Shown here piece after piece: positions 28,098-38,000 of a stretch of DNA of 64,000 nt. The stretch comes from Elusimicrobia bacterium CG_4_9_14_3_um_filter_62_55 (GTDB taxonomy: Bacteria; Elusimicrobiota; Elusimicrobia; UBA1565). Every line of letters begins with the position of its first letter. Within the stretch, counting starts at the first letter, position 1. The notes beneath the pieces are model-generated. The model was not told the origin of the DNA. It saw only the letters and a program-made list of their open reading frames with translations, and did not search any database. Position numbers and translations under genes: made by a program. The stretch spans positions 1 through 64,000 of the forward strand of contig PFUL01000024.1 of assembly GCA_002790095.1 (NCBI GenBank), in the 5' to 3' direction.

Positions 28098-29123
28098 GTG
28101 GCGAAGTTCATCCTCAAGCGGCTGGCGATGCTGCCCCTCGTGCTCTTCGGAGTGACGGTATTGCTGTTCGGCCTCTTCAACACGCTCTCGCCGGAAATGC
28201 GCGCCTCGATCTACGTGAAGGACCCCCGGCAGCTGGCGGCCCTCGACGAGGTCATCCGCAAGTACGGACTCAAGGACCCGTTCCACAAGCAATATGTCCG
28301 CTGGATCGCGAGAGTCGCGAAAGGCGACCTCGGCTACTCCGAAACGGCGAAGATGCCCGTGACCGAAGCCATCCGTTCGTTCTTTCCCGCGACGATCGAG
28401 CTCTCGGTGCTCGCCTTCATCCCCATCATGGTGATCGGCGTCTGGCTCGGCACCCTCTCCGCGGTCTACCGGGACAAATGGATCGACCATTTCTCCCGTT
28501 TCGTGGCGATCACGGGATACTCGCTGCCCTCCTTCGTCCTCGGACTGCTGCTGCTCATGGTCTTCTACGGCATGCTGAAGCTCTTCCCGCCGGGGCGCTA
28601 TTCCCTCGCCTCGGATCTCATCATCAACGGGGGGAACTACGCCGCCTATACCGGCATGGTCACCGTCGATTCCCTGCTCAACGGACGCATCGGGGTGTTT
28701 TTCGACGCGCTCAAGCACCTTATTTTACCCGCGTCGTCGCTCACCTACATCACGATGGCGCTGCTCGTGCGCATCACCCGTTCGTCGATGCTCGAAGAGC
28801 TGGGCAAGGACTACGTCCGGACCGCGCGGGCGAAAGGCCTTCCGGAATCGGTCGTCATCAACAAGCATGCCCGGCGCAACGCGTGGATTCCGGTCATCAC
28901 GATCGCGTCGATTCTTTTCGTGCAGCTGCTCGGAGGCGTGCTGATCACCGAAACGGTGTTCGCCTACCCGGGCATCGGCCGCTGGGTCGCCCAAGCCGCG
29001 GTGCAGCTCGACATCCCCGGCGTCATGGGCGTGGCCCTTCTAACCTCGACGTTGTTCGTGCTCGGCAACCTGGTCGCCGACATCCTCTACGCCGTCGTCG
29101 ACCCGAGGATTCGCTTCCAATGA
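28098..29123 (+). CDS. Peptide ABC transporter permease, DppB type (second)
   Basis: The 341-aa permease has the N-terminal KRLAMLPLVLFGVTVLLFGLF helix, a periplasmic domain, and the EAA motif LGKDYVRTARAKGLPESVVINKHARRNAW. Its end, VADILYAVVDPRIRFQ, parallels the other DppB in the window. The start is GTG, with GGCGGAG upstream. It overlaps the next gene by ATGA. Confidence 0.92.
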   Translation: MAKFILKRLAMLPLVLFGVTVLLFGLFNTLSPEMRASIYVKDPRQLAALDEVIRKYGLKDPFHKQYVRWIARVAKGDLGYSETAKMPVTEAIRSFFPATIELSVLAFIPIMVIGVWLGTLSAVYRDKWIDHFSRFVAITGYSLPSFVLGLLLLMVFYGMLKLFPPGRYSLASDLIINGGNYAAYTGMVTVDSLLNGRIGVFFDALKHLILPASSLTYITMALLVRITRSSMLEELGKDYVRTARAKGLPESVVINKHARRNAWIPVITIASILFVQLLGGVLITETVFAYPGIGRWVAQAAVQLDIPGVMGVALLTSTLFVLGNLVADILYAVVDPRIRFQ

Positions 29124-30016
29124 GGGAACGACTCCGAGAATTCTCCGCGGAAACCTGGAAGCGCCTCAAGCGCCGCCCGCTCTCGTTGGTCGGCCTAGGC
29201 CTGATTCTGGCGTTCACGTCGATTGCCGTGCTGGCCCCGATTCTCGCGCCCCCGGAGCCGAACTCGCGAGACTACTATCTGATTCCGCAGGACGGGTACA
29301 GCCCCGATCCCGTGCGTCCGAGCCGGGAACACGTGTTCGGAACCACCGAACAGCAGTTCGATCTTTACTACGGCATCGTCTGGGGGACCCGGACCGCGTT
29401 TAAGATCGGGGTCGCCGTCGTGCTCGTCTCGATGCTGCTTGGGATGGTCGTCGGAGGGATCGGCGGCTTCTACGGCGGTTGGGTCGACGAGACCCTGATG
29501 CGCTTCACCGACATCGTCATGGCGCTGCCCAGCATTATTTTGGCGGTGGTCATCGTCACGGTCCGGGGGCCGAGCCTGGGCAACGTCATCGTCGCCCTCG
29601 CGGCGGTCTCGTGGCCCACCTACGCGCGCTTGATCCGCGGGGACGTTCTCACCGTCAAGCAGCGCGAGTTCGTCCTGGCGGCGCGCGCGCTCGGAGCGAG
29701 CGACCGCCGCATCCTGATCCGCCACGTGATCCCGAACTCCATCTATCCGGTGCTCGTCGTCGCGTCCCTCGATACGGGCGCGATCGTGCTCTCGGCGGCC
29801 GCGCTGAGCTTTCTCGGTCTCGGCGCGCCGGTCGGGTACGCCGACTGGGGCCAGCTCATCGCGATGTCGCGCAACTGGATCATCGGCGCGTCGGGGAGCC
29901 CGCTCGATTACTGGCACACCGTCGCCTTCCCGGGGGGCGCGATTTTTCTGTTCGTTCTCGGCTGGAACCTGCTCGGAGACGCCTTCCGGGACATCCTCGA
30001 TCCGCGGCAAAAGTGA
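29120..30016 (+). CDS. Peptide ABC transporter permease, DppC type (second)
   Basis: The 298-aa permease is fused to a long upstream shadow in the ORF track (27704); the true ATG at 29120 overlaps the DppB stop. Features are one N-terminal helix, a periplasmic HVFGTTEQQFDLYYGIVWGTR loop, the EAA motif REFVLAARALGASDRRILIRH and ALSFLGLGAPVGYADWG. Its stop overlaps the acyl-CoA ligase ATG (TGATG), so the ligase is in the same operon. Confidence 0.92.
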   Translation: MRERLREFSAETWKRLKRRPLSLVGLGLILAFTSIAVLAPILAPPEPNSRDYYLIPQDGYSPDPVRPSREHVFGTTEQQFDLYYGIVWGTRTAFKIGVAVVLVSMLLGMVVGGIGGFYGGWVDETLMRFTDIVMALPSIILAVVIVTVRGPSLGNVIVALAAVSWPTYARLIRGDVLTVKQREFVLAARALGASDRRILIRHVIPNSIYPVLVVASLDTGAIVLSAAALSFLGLGAPVGYADWGQLIAMSRNWIIGASGSPLDYWHTVAFPGGAIFLFVLGWNLLGDAFRDILDPRQK

Positions 30017-31587
30017 TGAATCTAAATCAGATGCTCGATCAGACGGCCTCGCGCGTTCCCGAAAAGGCGGCCCTTGTATGGGTTGAAGGAAAAGGCGGGG
30101 AAGAGCGCTCTCTTTCGTTCGAGACGCTGCGCGAGCGCGTCCTGCGCGCGGCCTCGGCCTTCCGCTCGCGAGGCGTCGGGAAAGGGGACTGCGTCGCGAT
30201 CATCCTGCGCAACGGTCCCGATTTCATCGTCGCCTACTTCGGACTGCTTCGGATCGGCGCGATCGCGGTTCCGATCAACTACATGGTTCAAAAGCCCGAG
30301 GAACTGGCCTACATGCTCCACCATGTCGAGGCGAGAGCCGTCGTGGCCCAGCGCGAGTTCCTCAAAGGAATCTTGAAAGCGAAAGACGAGGTTCCCTCCT
30401 TGAAGCTCGTCTTGTCGAGCGACGGGTCGCGCGACCCGGAAGGCGTCGAACATTTCGGGGAATTCGTCGACACGGCCGCCCCGATCGCCGCTGCCGTCGA
30501 GACCTCCCCCGACGACACCGTCACGATGCTCTTCACCTCGGGGACCACCGGCAACCCGAAAGCCGTGATGCTCACCCACGCCAATCTCGTGTCCAACATC
30601 GATGCCAGCATCGACGCGTTCGGACTCCGGGAGACGGACGTTTCCCTGACGCTATTGCCGATGTTCCATACCTTCGCGTGGACCTGCTGCACCTTGATCC
30701 CGCTGCGCCTCGGGGCGAAAAACGTCACGATCGCGGCGGTCGCTCCCCCGAAGCCCTGGCTCAACTTGATGGCCCGTCACCGAGTGACTGTTTTCGCCGC
30801 GGTTCCGCAGATTTACTCGCTTCTTGCCAAGCAGGCGACGGGCTTCAAGAAGTGGGTGCTGCGGCTCTGGTTTTTCCGCACCGTGCGCGTCGCGGTTTCC
30901 GGCGCCGCGCCGCTGGGAAAGAAGACGCTCGATGATTTCAAGAGCGCCTTCGGCGTCGGGATCACCGAAGGGTACGGGCTCACCGAAACCTCCCCGGTCG
31001 CGACCTTCAACCCCGTCGGCCGCCCGAAGGTCGGCAGCGTCGGCAAGCCCATCCGGGACGTGTTCGTCAGGATCATCTCCGATGACGGCCGCGAACTGCC
31101 CTCCGGAGGCGAAGGGGAGATTGAGATCAAGGGCCCCAACATCATGAAGGGGTACTATAAGAACGAGAAGGCCACACGCGACGCCGTGAACGCGGAAGGC
31201 TGGTTCAAAAGCGGAGACGTCGGACTCATCGATGAGGACGGCTATTTGTTCATCCGGGACCGCAAGAAGGACATGATCATCGTGAAGGGTCTCAAGGTGT
31301 TCTCCGCCCAAGTGGAGAAAGTGCTTATCGAGCATCCGGACATCCAGGAAGCCGCGGTCATCGGCATCCCCGACGAGTCGGGAGACGAACGCATCAAGGC
31401 GTTCATCGTGCTCGCCGAAGGGGCGGAGGCCGACACGGCCGAACTCCACAAATTCTGCCGGAAGCATCTCGACGCCTACAAACGCCCCCGCGACATCGAG
31501 ATTCTGAACGAACTGCCCAAGAACGCGCTGCAAAAGACGCTCAAGCGCGTGCTTCGCCAACGCGAACTGGAAAAAACGGGGAAATAG
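30016..31587 (+). CDS. Long-chain acyl-CoA ligase (FadD-like, AMP-forming)
   Basis: The 523-aa ANL-superfamily enzyme should activate a fatty acid via acyl-AMP to acyl-CoA. Core motifs are MLFTSGTTGNPKAVMLTH (P-loop), GYGLTETSPVATFNP, GWFKSGDVGLIDEDGYLFI, the hinge RDRKKDMIIVKG and the C-terminal catalytic-lysine region KNALQKTLKRVLRQ. Full length for the family. The ORF track merges it with a shadow starting at 29479. It is translationally coupled to a peptide permease, an unusual partner, so whether the imported ligand carries an acyl group is an open question. Confidence 0.92.
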   Translation: MNLNQMLDQTASRVPEKAALVWVEGKGGEERSLSFETLRERVLRAASAFRSRGVGKGDCVAIILRNGPDFIVAYFGLLRIGAIAVPINYMVQKPEELAYMLHHVEARAVVAQREFLKGILKAKDEVPSLKLVLSSDGSRDPEGVEHFGEFVDTAAPIAAAVETSPDDTVTMLFTSGTTGNPKAVMLTHANLVSNIDASIDAFGLRETDVSLTLLPMFHTFAWTCCTLIPLRLGAKNVTIAAVAPPKPWLNLMARHRVTVFAAVPQIYSLLAKQATGFKKWVLRLWFFRTVRVAVSGAAPLGKKTLDDFKSAFGVGITEGYGLTETSPVATFNPVGRPKVGSVGKPIRDVFVRIISDDGRELPSGGEGEIEIKGPNIMKGYYKNEKATRDAVNAEGWFKSGDVGLIDEDGYLFIRDRKKDMIIVKGLKVFSAQVEKVLIEHPDIQEAAVIGIPDESGDERIKAFIVLAEGAEADTAELHKFCRKHLDAYKRPRDIEILNELPKNALQKTLKRVLRQRELEKTGK

Positions 31588-31589
31588 GC

Positions 31590-33110
31590 ATGAGACCCGA
31601 CTGGCTCAAGCTGCTGGGCCGCGAAGGCGCGATCCGCGAACTCGAGCCGCTCGCCGGCGAGCATGAGGGCGGCGTCTTCGTCGTCGGCGGGACGCTGCGG
31701 GACCGCGCCCTTAAGCGGGAAGGGGAACTCGTCGACATCGACCTCGCCGCGGCGGCCCCGGCGAAACCCTTCGCTCAGCGCGTCGCCCGCCGCCTGCGCG
31801 GATCCTTCGTCGTTCTCGATGAAGCCTCTCGCGTCTACCGGATCGTCGTCAAGGCGGGGAAAACGAGGGAGCGGGGTCTCCAAATCGACGTCGCCGAGAT
31901 TCAAGGGGCGACGATCCGCGAGGATCTTTCGCGCCGGGATTTCAGCGTCAACGCGATGGCCGTCCGACTGCCGCTCGCCGGAGAGGGACTTCTCGATCCG
32001 TTTTCCGGATTGAAGGATCTCAGCCGCCGGACTTTGACCCCGGCGAACCCGAACGCGTTCCGGGACGATCCGCTTCGCATGCTGCGCGCCTACCGCCTCG
32101 CGGCGACTTTGGACCTGAAACTCGATGGGAAAACCGTGCGGGCGATCCGAACGCACGCCAAACGCATCTCCTCCGCCGCGGGGGAACGCGTCCGCTCCGA
32201 ACTGTTGGGGATTCTCTCGGTCGACGACAGCGCCGCGCGATTGCGCGCGATGGACGAGACGCGCCTTTTAACGGCCGTGTTCCCCGAACTGGAAGACTCG
32301 CGCCGCTGCGCCGAGGTGTACTACGGCCCCGGGGGGGTGCTGAAGCATTCGCTGGCCGTGGTCGACCGCGCCGACCGCCTGCTCGCGGATCCCGGCAAGG
32401 TCTATCCGGACTGGTCCGGGCGCTTCGAAGAGGCCCTCGCCGCGGGCCTGCCTCCCGGTTCGAATCCGAAAGCCCTCGTACGCCTTGCCTGCCTGCTCCA
32501 TGACGTCGCCAAACCGGCCACCGCGAAGAAGATCAAGGGAAGACTCCGCTTCTTCGGTCACGAGTCGCGCGGCGCGGCGATGAGCCTGGAGATTCTCAAA
32601 CGCCTGCGCTTTTCCGGAGATGAAGCCGAAACGATCCGGGTTTGCGTCCATCATCATCTGCGTCCCGGAAACCTCGCGGCGAATAAGATCGTCAGCGATA
32701 AGGCCGTCTTCCGGTTCTTTCGCGACCTCGACACCCACGGCGTGCGCCTCCTCGCGGTCTGCTGGGCCGATCACGCGAGCTACCTGGCCCCCGCCGCCCT
32801 GAGATCGATTCTCGACCGGGTCACGGAAGACCCGCACCGCTCGGATCTCTCCCGGATTCGCTCGGAAGACGCCCGGAAAACGCTTTTCCATCTTCAGGTC
32901 GTTTCCTACCTGCTCGACCAGTGGTTCAACCGACCCGAGACCTCGCGTCCGCAGCGTCTGCTGGACGGGAATTCGGTGATGAAGGCCCTTGGAATCGCTC
33001 CCGGCCCCGGAGTGGGCGAAGCCCTTGAGGCCCTGACCGAAGCCCAGGCCGAGGGAATCGTCAAGAACCGCAGCGAAGCTTTGAACTTTCTTAAAACCCG
33101 AAAGACATAA
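31590..33110 (+). CDS. CCA-adding/poly(A)-polymerase-type nucleotidyltransferase with HD domain
   Basis: The 506-aa protein has a class II nucleotidyltransferase head (VFVVGGTLRDRAL, then VDIDLA for the metal-binding Asp pair), the RRDFSVNAMAV motif and the RNA-binding FRDDPLRMLRAYRLAATL. A C-terminal HD phosphohydrolase region follows (LACLLHDVAKP, GHESRGA, HHHLRPG). This layout is that of bacterial tRNA CCA-adding enzymes with HD domains. CCA versus A-only or poly(A) specificity cannot be decided by eye. The tRNA-Gly in this window encodes CCA in the gene, so repair is a possible role. It is two bases after the ligase stop. Confidence 0.88.
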   Translation: MRPDWLKLLGREGAIRELEPLAGEHEGGVFVVGGTLRDRALKREGELVDIDLAAAAPAKPFAQRVARRLRGSFVVLDEASRVYRIVVKAGKTRERGLQIDVAEIQGATIREDLSRRDFSVNAMAVRLPLAGEGLLDPFSGLKDLSRRTLTPANPNAFRDDPLRMLRAYRLAATLDLKLDGKTVRAIRTHAKRISSAAGERVRSELLGILSVDDSAARLRAMDETRLLTAVFPELEDSRRCAEVYYGPGGVLKHSLAVVDRADRLLADPGKVYPDWSGRFEEALAAGLPPGSNPKALVRLACLLHDVAKPATAKKIKGRLRFFGHESRGAAMSLEILKRLRFSGDEAETIRVCVHHHLRPGNLAANKIVSDKAVFRFFRDLDTHGVRLLAVCWADHASYLAPAALRSILDRVTEDPHRSDLSRIRSEDARKTLFHLQVVSYLLDQWFNRPETSRPQRLLDGNSVMKALGIAPGPGVGEALEALTEAQAEGIVKNRSEALNFLKTRKT

Positions 33111-33138
33111 AACGGTAATGGTGCCGGACTCCTTCCCC

Positions 33139-33147
33139 TGTTATACT
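33139..33147 (+). promoter_or_regulatory. Extended -10 promoter before the LamG gene
   Basis: TGTTATACT is an extended -10 box, 36 bases before the ATG at 33184. The preceding GGTGCCGGACT resembles the repeat arm at 616-635. Confidence 0.5.
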
Positions 33148-33183
33148 CAGCGGGGAGCCGTCAGACGCGTCAAAACCGCAACC

Positions 33184-36100
33184 ATGCTACTGAGATCCCG
33201 TTTCCGGACGCTTCTCTTTTTGCCGCTGCTCTTCGTCCTCGCGGCGCGCGGACCGGCGTCCGCCGCCGATTCCAACGCGCCGCTGCTCTTTAACCGACTT
33301 AACACGGATTGTCTGGGGTCCTTGATCAGCGACGTGACGCTCGGAACGGCGAGCCCCAACCTTCAGATCACGCTTCAAGACACCGGCTCGGGACTGCGCT
33401 TCGGCCAATCCGCTCATACCGGCGGGGCCAACGCCCGCACGGGAACGAAGCTGCTGATGCACTTTGACGAAGCGGCTCTCACCTATACCGACGACACGAC
33501 CTTCGCCCACAACGCCGTCGCCGCGAACAATCCGACTCCTCCGGCCTCGTGCGCGGGAGCGGGATTTACGGGCGCGGGCGACTGCATCGATTTTACGGCC
33601 GCAGGCCAGTTCATCCGGGTGTTGAAGTCGGCCAACCTCGCCGACACGACCTCCCAGATCACGATTCAGGCCTGGATCAACCCCGACAGCCTGGGCAGCG
33701 ACCCGATCGTCGAGTTCAACGATCCGGCGGGCGGGACGCCGATCGGGCTGCACTTCTGGCACTCGGTCTCCGCCTCGGGGGACTTGTACGCGAACTTGAT
33801 CTCCTCGGGCCGGGTCAACAACGTGATCAAAAGCTCCGGCGGCTTCGTGCGCACCGGAGTCTGGCAGTTGGCGACGCTCACCTTTGGGGGGGGGGCCGCG
33901 AAACTCTATCTCAACGACGTGATGATCGCCTCCGGCGGAGTTAGCGGAGTTGGCGGCTTCGACGCGGAGCTCCTCGACGTCAACAAAGACGTGTACATCG
34001 GACACCGGCCCTCGGTAGGCGGAACGACCTTCGACGGGCAAATCGACGAGGTCCGCATCCTGCGCGGAGGCTTATCCGACAAGGACATCGCCGCGGACTA
34101 CTACTCAGGCATCGTCGAAATCAGCACCTCCGGTTCGAGCGGCCCTCGCGTAAAGACGCGGATTCCGGCGGGCGCCGTCGCCTACAGCGGCAGCGCGACC
34201 AACGGAACGGTTTCGGCGGTCACCGCGACCTACACCGCCGCCCCGTTCGTTCCGGGCAACCAAAACTTCGTCAGTTGGCTGTTCCAGGACATGAGCGGCA
34301 ACACCTCGTTCTCGAACGTGACCTTGGACATCTTTGAACTGCCGCCCACGGCGCCGACGCTATTCGCCGGTTCCCCGTCCGGAACGACCTCGATCGCGTG
34401 GAGTTGGACCGCGCCCTCGCGCTACTGCCTCTCCGCGGGGGGAGGCGGCGCGATCTACCAGGTGCTCAACGCCGCCACCAACGCCGACGTCAGCGCCGGC
34501 GATCCGACGAAAACCGATCTCGCGTTCTCGGAAACCGGCGGCCTCGCGGCGAACACCGCGTACGGACGCGTCGTCCGCGCGGTGGACGCGTTCGGAAACG
34601 GCGCGCTGTCGGGATCGGCCACGACCTACACGCAGGCCGCGATCCCGACGACCTTAAGCCTCTCCGCCGTATCGACCGGAAGCGTCGTAATCGGGTGGAG
34701 CGCCGCCGGAAATCCCGGCTATACGCGCTATGAAGTCAGTCTGTCATCGGACAACTTCACGACGGTTTTTTCGACGCCGGCCCAGATCTCCGACAACCTC
34801 GTCGCCGTTTCGCTCGGAGTCGGCGGGCTTTTGCCGAATACGACCTACAACGTTCGCGTACGCGCCAAGAACGGCCAGGCGAGCGACGCGCTCGGGCAAA
34901 CCTTTACCGGCTTCCTGACCGGCTCGTTCGCGACGCTCGCCGCAGCCCCGACGAGCCTGAGCGCGAGCGCCCTCGGGGTCTCCTCGATCGCCTGGTCTTG
35001 GTCGGCGGTTCCGACGGCGACGAGCTACCGGCTCGTGAACGCGAACACCGGCGCGGACATCGTCGTGACCGGGGGAACCTCGTTCAACCAAACCGGGGTG
35101 GCGGCCAACTCTCAGATCGTCGGAAAACTTCGGGCGGACAACGCCTCCGGAAACGGGCTCTTCGGCGCCGACGTCGGCGTTTACACGCACGCGAACGTCC
35201 CGACCGGCCCGCCGTCGGTCACGGCGGGTTCGACGACGCTCGCGATCAGTTGGGGATTGAACTCGAACCCGGCCAACACGGTTTTTCAAGCGGTCGTCTC
35301 GACCTCGGCGGCGTTCGGCGTGATCGCGCAGACGGTTTCGGTCTCGGGCACCTCCGCCAATTTCACGAATCTTGTCCCGGCGACCGTCTATCACGTCAAG
35401 GTGCGTTCGGTGAACGGCGACGGGATTGTCTCCGCGTTCACCGCCGCGACCCAAACCCAGACCACCCAGTTCGTCGGCATCTCCTCGGCCTCGGCGCCCT
35501 CGACTCCGTATTCCCCGACCAGCGGCAGCGTCGGCGTGTGGCATTTCGACGAATCCTCCGGCACGCTCTCGACGGACGCTTCGGGCAACGCCAATCAGGC
35601 GCAGCTCACCTGCGGCTTCGTCAACTGCTCGACTCCGACCTTCACCTCCGGGATGAGCGGGCTCGGCAACGCGGTGCGCTTTAGCGGCATTCAAAACACC
35701 CTCTGCCGCGTCGGCAGCAAGGCCAATCTGGAAACGACAGGGGACATCACGGTTTCCGCGTGGGTCTATCCCGACTCGTTCAATCAGGTCGGCGGCGCGG
35801 GGATCGTCGTGAAGGGCTCGGGATCGTTTGAATCCTATGCGCTCGAAACCACTCCCACACGCGAATGGTCGTTTAAAATCGTCGATTCGGCCAACGCCCA
35901 GCATTCGATTAAATCGACGATGACGCTGGCGACCGGAAAGTGGACGCATCTCACCGGCGTCTATGTCTCCGGCGCGGGAGCTCTCCTGCGCCTCTACGTC
36001 GACGGCGTGCAGACCAGTTCCGCCGCCTTGGTGGGGGGGGGAATCGCCGCCCGCCGCGCGGATACCCACGACCTGACGATCGGAAACCGACAAAGCGGCT

Positions 36101-36984
36101 CGGCGTCCTACGACCGGGGCTTCAACGGCTCGATCGACGAGGCGCAAATCCAGACCCGCGCGCTCTCGGCCGCGGAGATTCTCGGGCTCTATCAAAGCGC
36201 GTCGCCGGGCACATTCACGGCGCCGTCCCCGAACGAGAACACCCGGTTGACGATCCCCGCGGACGCCTTCGGAAATCAAGCGACGATCCTCGTCTCAGGA
36301 ACGCCGTTGACCTCTCCCATCAAGATCAACACCGGCATCCTTACCGACGGGCTGGCCGCTCCCCCGACCGGACAGACCTATGTCCCCGACAGCGTCATCG
36401 AGATCGTCGCCAACGTCAACGGATCCGCTTTCACCGAAAACCTGCACAGCTCGGTCACTGTCTCTATCCCCTATCCCGACTCCGACGGGAACCTGCTGGT
36501 CGATGGAACCGATCCGCCCCTGCCGGTCACGCGTCTGACCATGTACACGCTCAACGAGGCGGTCGTTCGCTGGGAACCGCTCGCGACGACCGTGGACACG
36601 GCGAACAAACGCGTCAACGGGCAAACCAGTCACTTCTCGGTTTTCGCGCTGTTCGGACCGACCGGGGTCAAGTCCGACGTGAACACGGTCCGAGTCTATC
36701 CGAATCCCTGGAAGCCCGGCAGCAGCGGAAACTTCGATTCCGTTACGTTCGGAAGCAGAACCGGACTGGCGATCGACAATCTTCCGACCTCCGGCGTGAT
36801 CCGTATTTTCACGCTCAGCGGCGAACGGGTGGTGGACGTTCCCTTCAGCGGTCCGGACGCGGGAACCGCGATTTGGGACGGCCGAAACCAGGGAGGCCTG
36901 CCCGTGGCGAGCGGGGTGTATTTTGCCTACGTAAAATCCGATACGGGCGCGACGGTCGTCAAGAAATTCGCGATTCAACGCTGA
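33184..36984 (+). CDS. Giant secreted LamG/fibronectin-type surface protein with FlgD/type IX-like C-terminal domain
   Basis: The 1266-aa protein starts at the ATG at 33184 (the ORF track adds 22 residues). Its signal peptide is LLFLPLLFVLAARGPASAADS. Domains: LamG-like jelly roll at about 88-307 (TIQAWINPDS, DEVRILRGG); four fibronectin-type repeats at about 388-763; a second LamG at about 782-1009 (VWHFDESSG, DEAQIQTRALSAAE); a beta domain at about 1010-1150; and a C-terminal Ig-like FlgD/type IX sorting-type domain at about 1169-1266 (VRVYPNPWKPG, GVIRIFTLSGERVV, WDGRNQGGLPVASGVYFAYV). Such C-termini guide export to the cell surface. The following gene encodes a PorV-like protein, the usual type IX partner. 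Two long G tracts lie inside the two LamG regions. Likely role: adhesion or carbohydrate binding. Confidence 0.85.
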   Translation: MLLRSRFRTLLFLPLLFVLAARGPASAADSNAPLLFNRLNTDCLGSLISDVTLGTASPNLQITLQDTGSGLRFGQSAHTGGANARTGTKLLMHFDEAALTYTDDTTFAHNAVAANNPTPPASCAGAGFTGAGDCIDFTAAGQFIRVLKSANLADTTSQITIQAWINPDSLGSDPIVEFNDPAGGTPIGLHFWHSVSASGDLYANLISSGRVNNVIKSSGGFVRTGVWQLATLTFGGGAAKLYLNDVMIASGGVSGVGGFDAELLDVNKDVYIGHRPSVGGTTFDGQIDEVRILRGGLSDKDIAADYYSGIVEISTSGSSGPRVKTRIPAGAVAYSGSATNGTVSAVTATYTAAPFVPGNQNFVSWLFQDMSGNTSFSNVTLDIFELPPTAPTLFAGSPSGTTSIAWSWTAPSRYCLSAGGGGAIYQVLNAATNADVSAGDPTKTDLAFSETGGLAANTAYGRVVRAVDAFGNGALSGSATTYTQAAIPTTLSLSAVSTGSVVIGWSAAGNPGYTRYEVSLSSDNFTTVFSTPAQISDNLVAVSLGVGGLLPNTTYNVRVRAKNGQASDALGQTFTGFLTGSFATLAAAPTSLSASALGVSSIAWSWSAVPTATSYRLVNANTGADIVVTGGTSFNQTGVAANSQIVGKLRADNASGNGLFGADVGVYTHANVPTGPPSVTAGSTTLAISWGLNSNPANTVFQAVVSTSAAFGVIAQTVSVSGTSANFTNLVPATVYHVKVRSVNGDGIVSAFTAATQTQTTQFVGISSASAPSTPYSPTSGSVGVWHFDESSGTLSTDASGNANQAQLTCGFVNCSTPTFTSGMSGLGNAVRFSGIQNTLCRVGSKANLETTGDITVSAWVYPDSFNQVGGAGIVVKGSGSFESYALETTPTREWSFKIVDSANAQHSIKSTMTLATGKWTHLTGVYVSGAGALLRLYVDGVQTSSAALVGGGIAARRADTHDLTIGNRQSGSASYDRGFNGSIDEAQIQTRALSAAEILGLYQSASPGTFTAPSPNENTRLTIPADAFGNQATILVSGTPLTSPIKINTGILTDGLAAPPTGQTYVPDSVIEIVANVNGSAFTENLHSSVTVSIPYPDSDGNLLVDGTDPPLPVTRLTMYTLNEAVVRWEPLATTVDTANKRVNGQTSHFSVFALFGPTGVKSDVNTVRVYPNPWKPGSSGNFDSVTFGSRTGLAIDNLPTSGVIRIFTLSGERVVDVPFSGPDAGTAIWDGRNQGGLPVASGVYFAYVKSDTGATVVKKFAIQR
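33896..33905 (+). repeat. Homopolymeric G tract (G10) in the LamG gene
   Basis: Ten consecutive G residues encode the GGG of TFGGGAAKLY in the first LamG domain. A nine-G tract (36033-36041) occurs at the matching place of the second LamG domain. Such tracts are prone to slippage and could switch the reading frame. Confidence 0.7.
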
Positions 36985-36985
36985 C

Positions 36986-37975
36986 ATGAAGACGATCGCC
37001 GCCGTCCTCGCGTTCTCTCTCGCCCTTCTTCCCGGCGCGGCGCGCGCGGCGACGAAGCAAGCGGGCACTTCATCCGGGGAATTCCTGAAATTCGGGCCCG
37101 ACGCGCGCGGCGTCGCGATGGGGCACGCGATGAGCGCCGTGGCGGAGGATTCGTCGGCGCTGTACTGGAACCCCGCCGGACTCGCGATGGTCACGCGCTC
37201 GCACGTCACCGCGACTCACGCCTTCCTGTTCCAGGATGTTTTTTACGACTACGCGGCGTTCGCCAAGCCCATCGCCCCGTTGGTGCAGCCCCGCCGCCGC
37301 TTTATGCGGCCCAGCGTTTTGGGATCGCTCGCGCTCAGCCTCCAGTACCTGAACGCGGGGCGGCTGGAGGAGCGGATCAACACGGGACAGGCGACGGGGG
37401 GAACCTTCACTCCCCGCGACCTCGCGATCTCCGCGGGATGGGGAAGTTCCCTGACGGACTCCATCGATTTCGGTCTCGCCCTCAAGTACATCGACTCCCG
37501 CATCCAAAAGAGCGCCTCGACCGGAGCGGTCGACGCGGGACTGCGGTACCGGAGCCGCCTCTACGATTGGCCGTGGACCCTCGCCGCGGCGGCCGGTAAT
37601 TTCGGGGGCGCCCTGCGCTTTGACAACCAGCGCGATCCGCTCCCGGTTACGGTCCGCTTCGGAAACAGCCTCCGGCCCGCCGATTTTCTCGTGATCGCGG
37701 GTGACATCGTCTTGACCCGCGACAACCGTCCGTACCCGGCCCTGGGAGCGGAAGGGCTGTTCGCCGTCGAAGAAAGTCTCGTCCTCGCGATTCGCGGCGG
37801 CTACAACGGCCGCAGCGGCGCGTCGGACCTCGACGGCTTCTCGGGAATCTCGTTTGGGCTCGGCATGAAAATGCACGCGTTCGCCGTCGATTACGCCTGG
37901 CGTCCGTTCGGCGCGCTCGGCCAAACCCACCGCCTCACCCTCGGCTACGCCTTCGGAAAAACCATCCGAAGATGA
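36986..37975 (+). CDS. PorV/PorQ-family outer-membrane beta-barrel protein
   Basis: The 329-aa protein has a signal peptide ([21 protein letters not shown]) and the PorV/UPF0164 pattern: [36 protein letters not shown], then alternating amphipathic strands up to [13 protein letters not shown]. In type IX secretion PorV shuttles cargo carrying C-terminal sorting domains to the surface. It follows the LamG gene by one base and is probably its export partner or is co-expressed with it. No other type IX genes are in the window, so an assignment to that pathway is inference. Confidence 0.85.
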   Translation: MKTIAAVLAFSLALLPGAARAATKQAGTSSGEFLKFGPDARGVAMGHAMSAVAEDSSALYWNPAGLAMVTRSHVTATHAFLFQDVFYDYAAFAKPIAPLVQPRRRFMRPSVLGSLALSLQYLNAGRLEERINTGQATGGTFTPRDLAISAGWGSSLTDSIDFGLALKYIDSRIQKSASTGAVDAGLRYRSRLYDWPWTLAAAAGNFGGALRFDNQRDPLPVTVRFGNSLRPADFLVIAGDIVLTRDNRPYPALGAEGLFAVEESLVLAIRGGYNGRSGASDLDGFSGISFGLGMKMHAFAVDYAWRPFGALGQTHRLTLGYAFGKTIRR

Positions 37976-38000
37976 TAGAGTAAACACCCAAGGGGGAGAT

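Noticed and set aside
27704-29119. N-terminal extension of the ORF 27704-30016
   Set aside because: Only the part from ATG 29120 is a DppC permease; the extension is a different frame over the binding protein and DppB genes.
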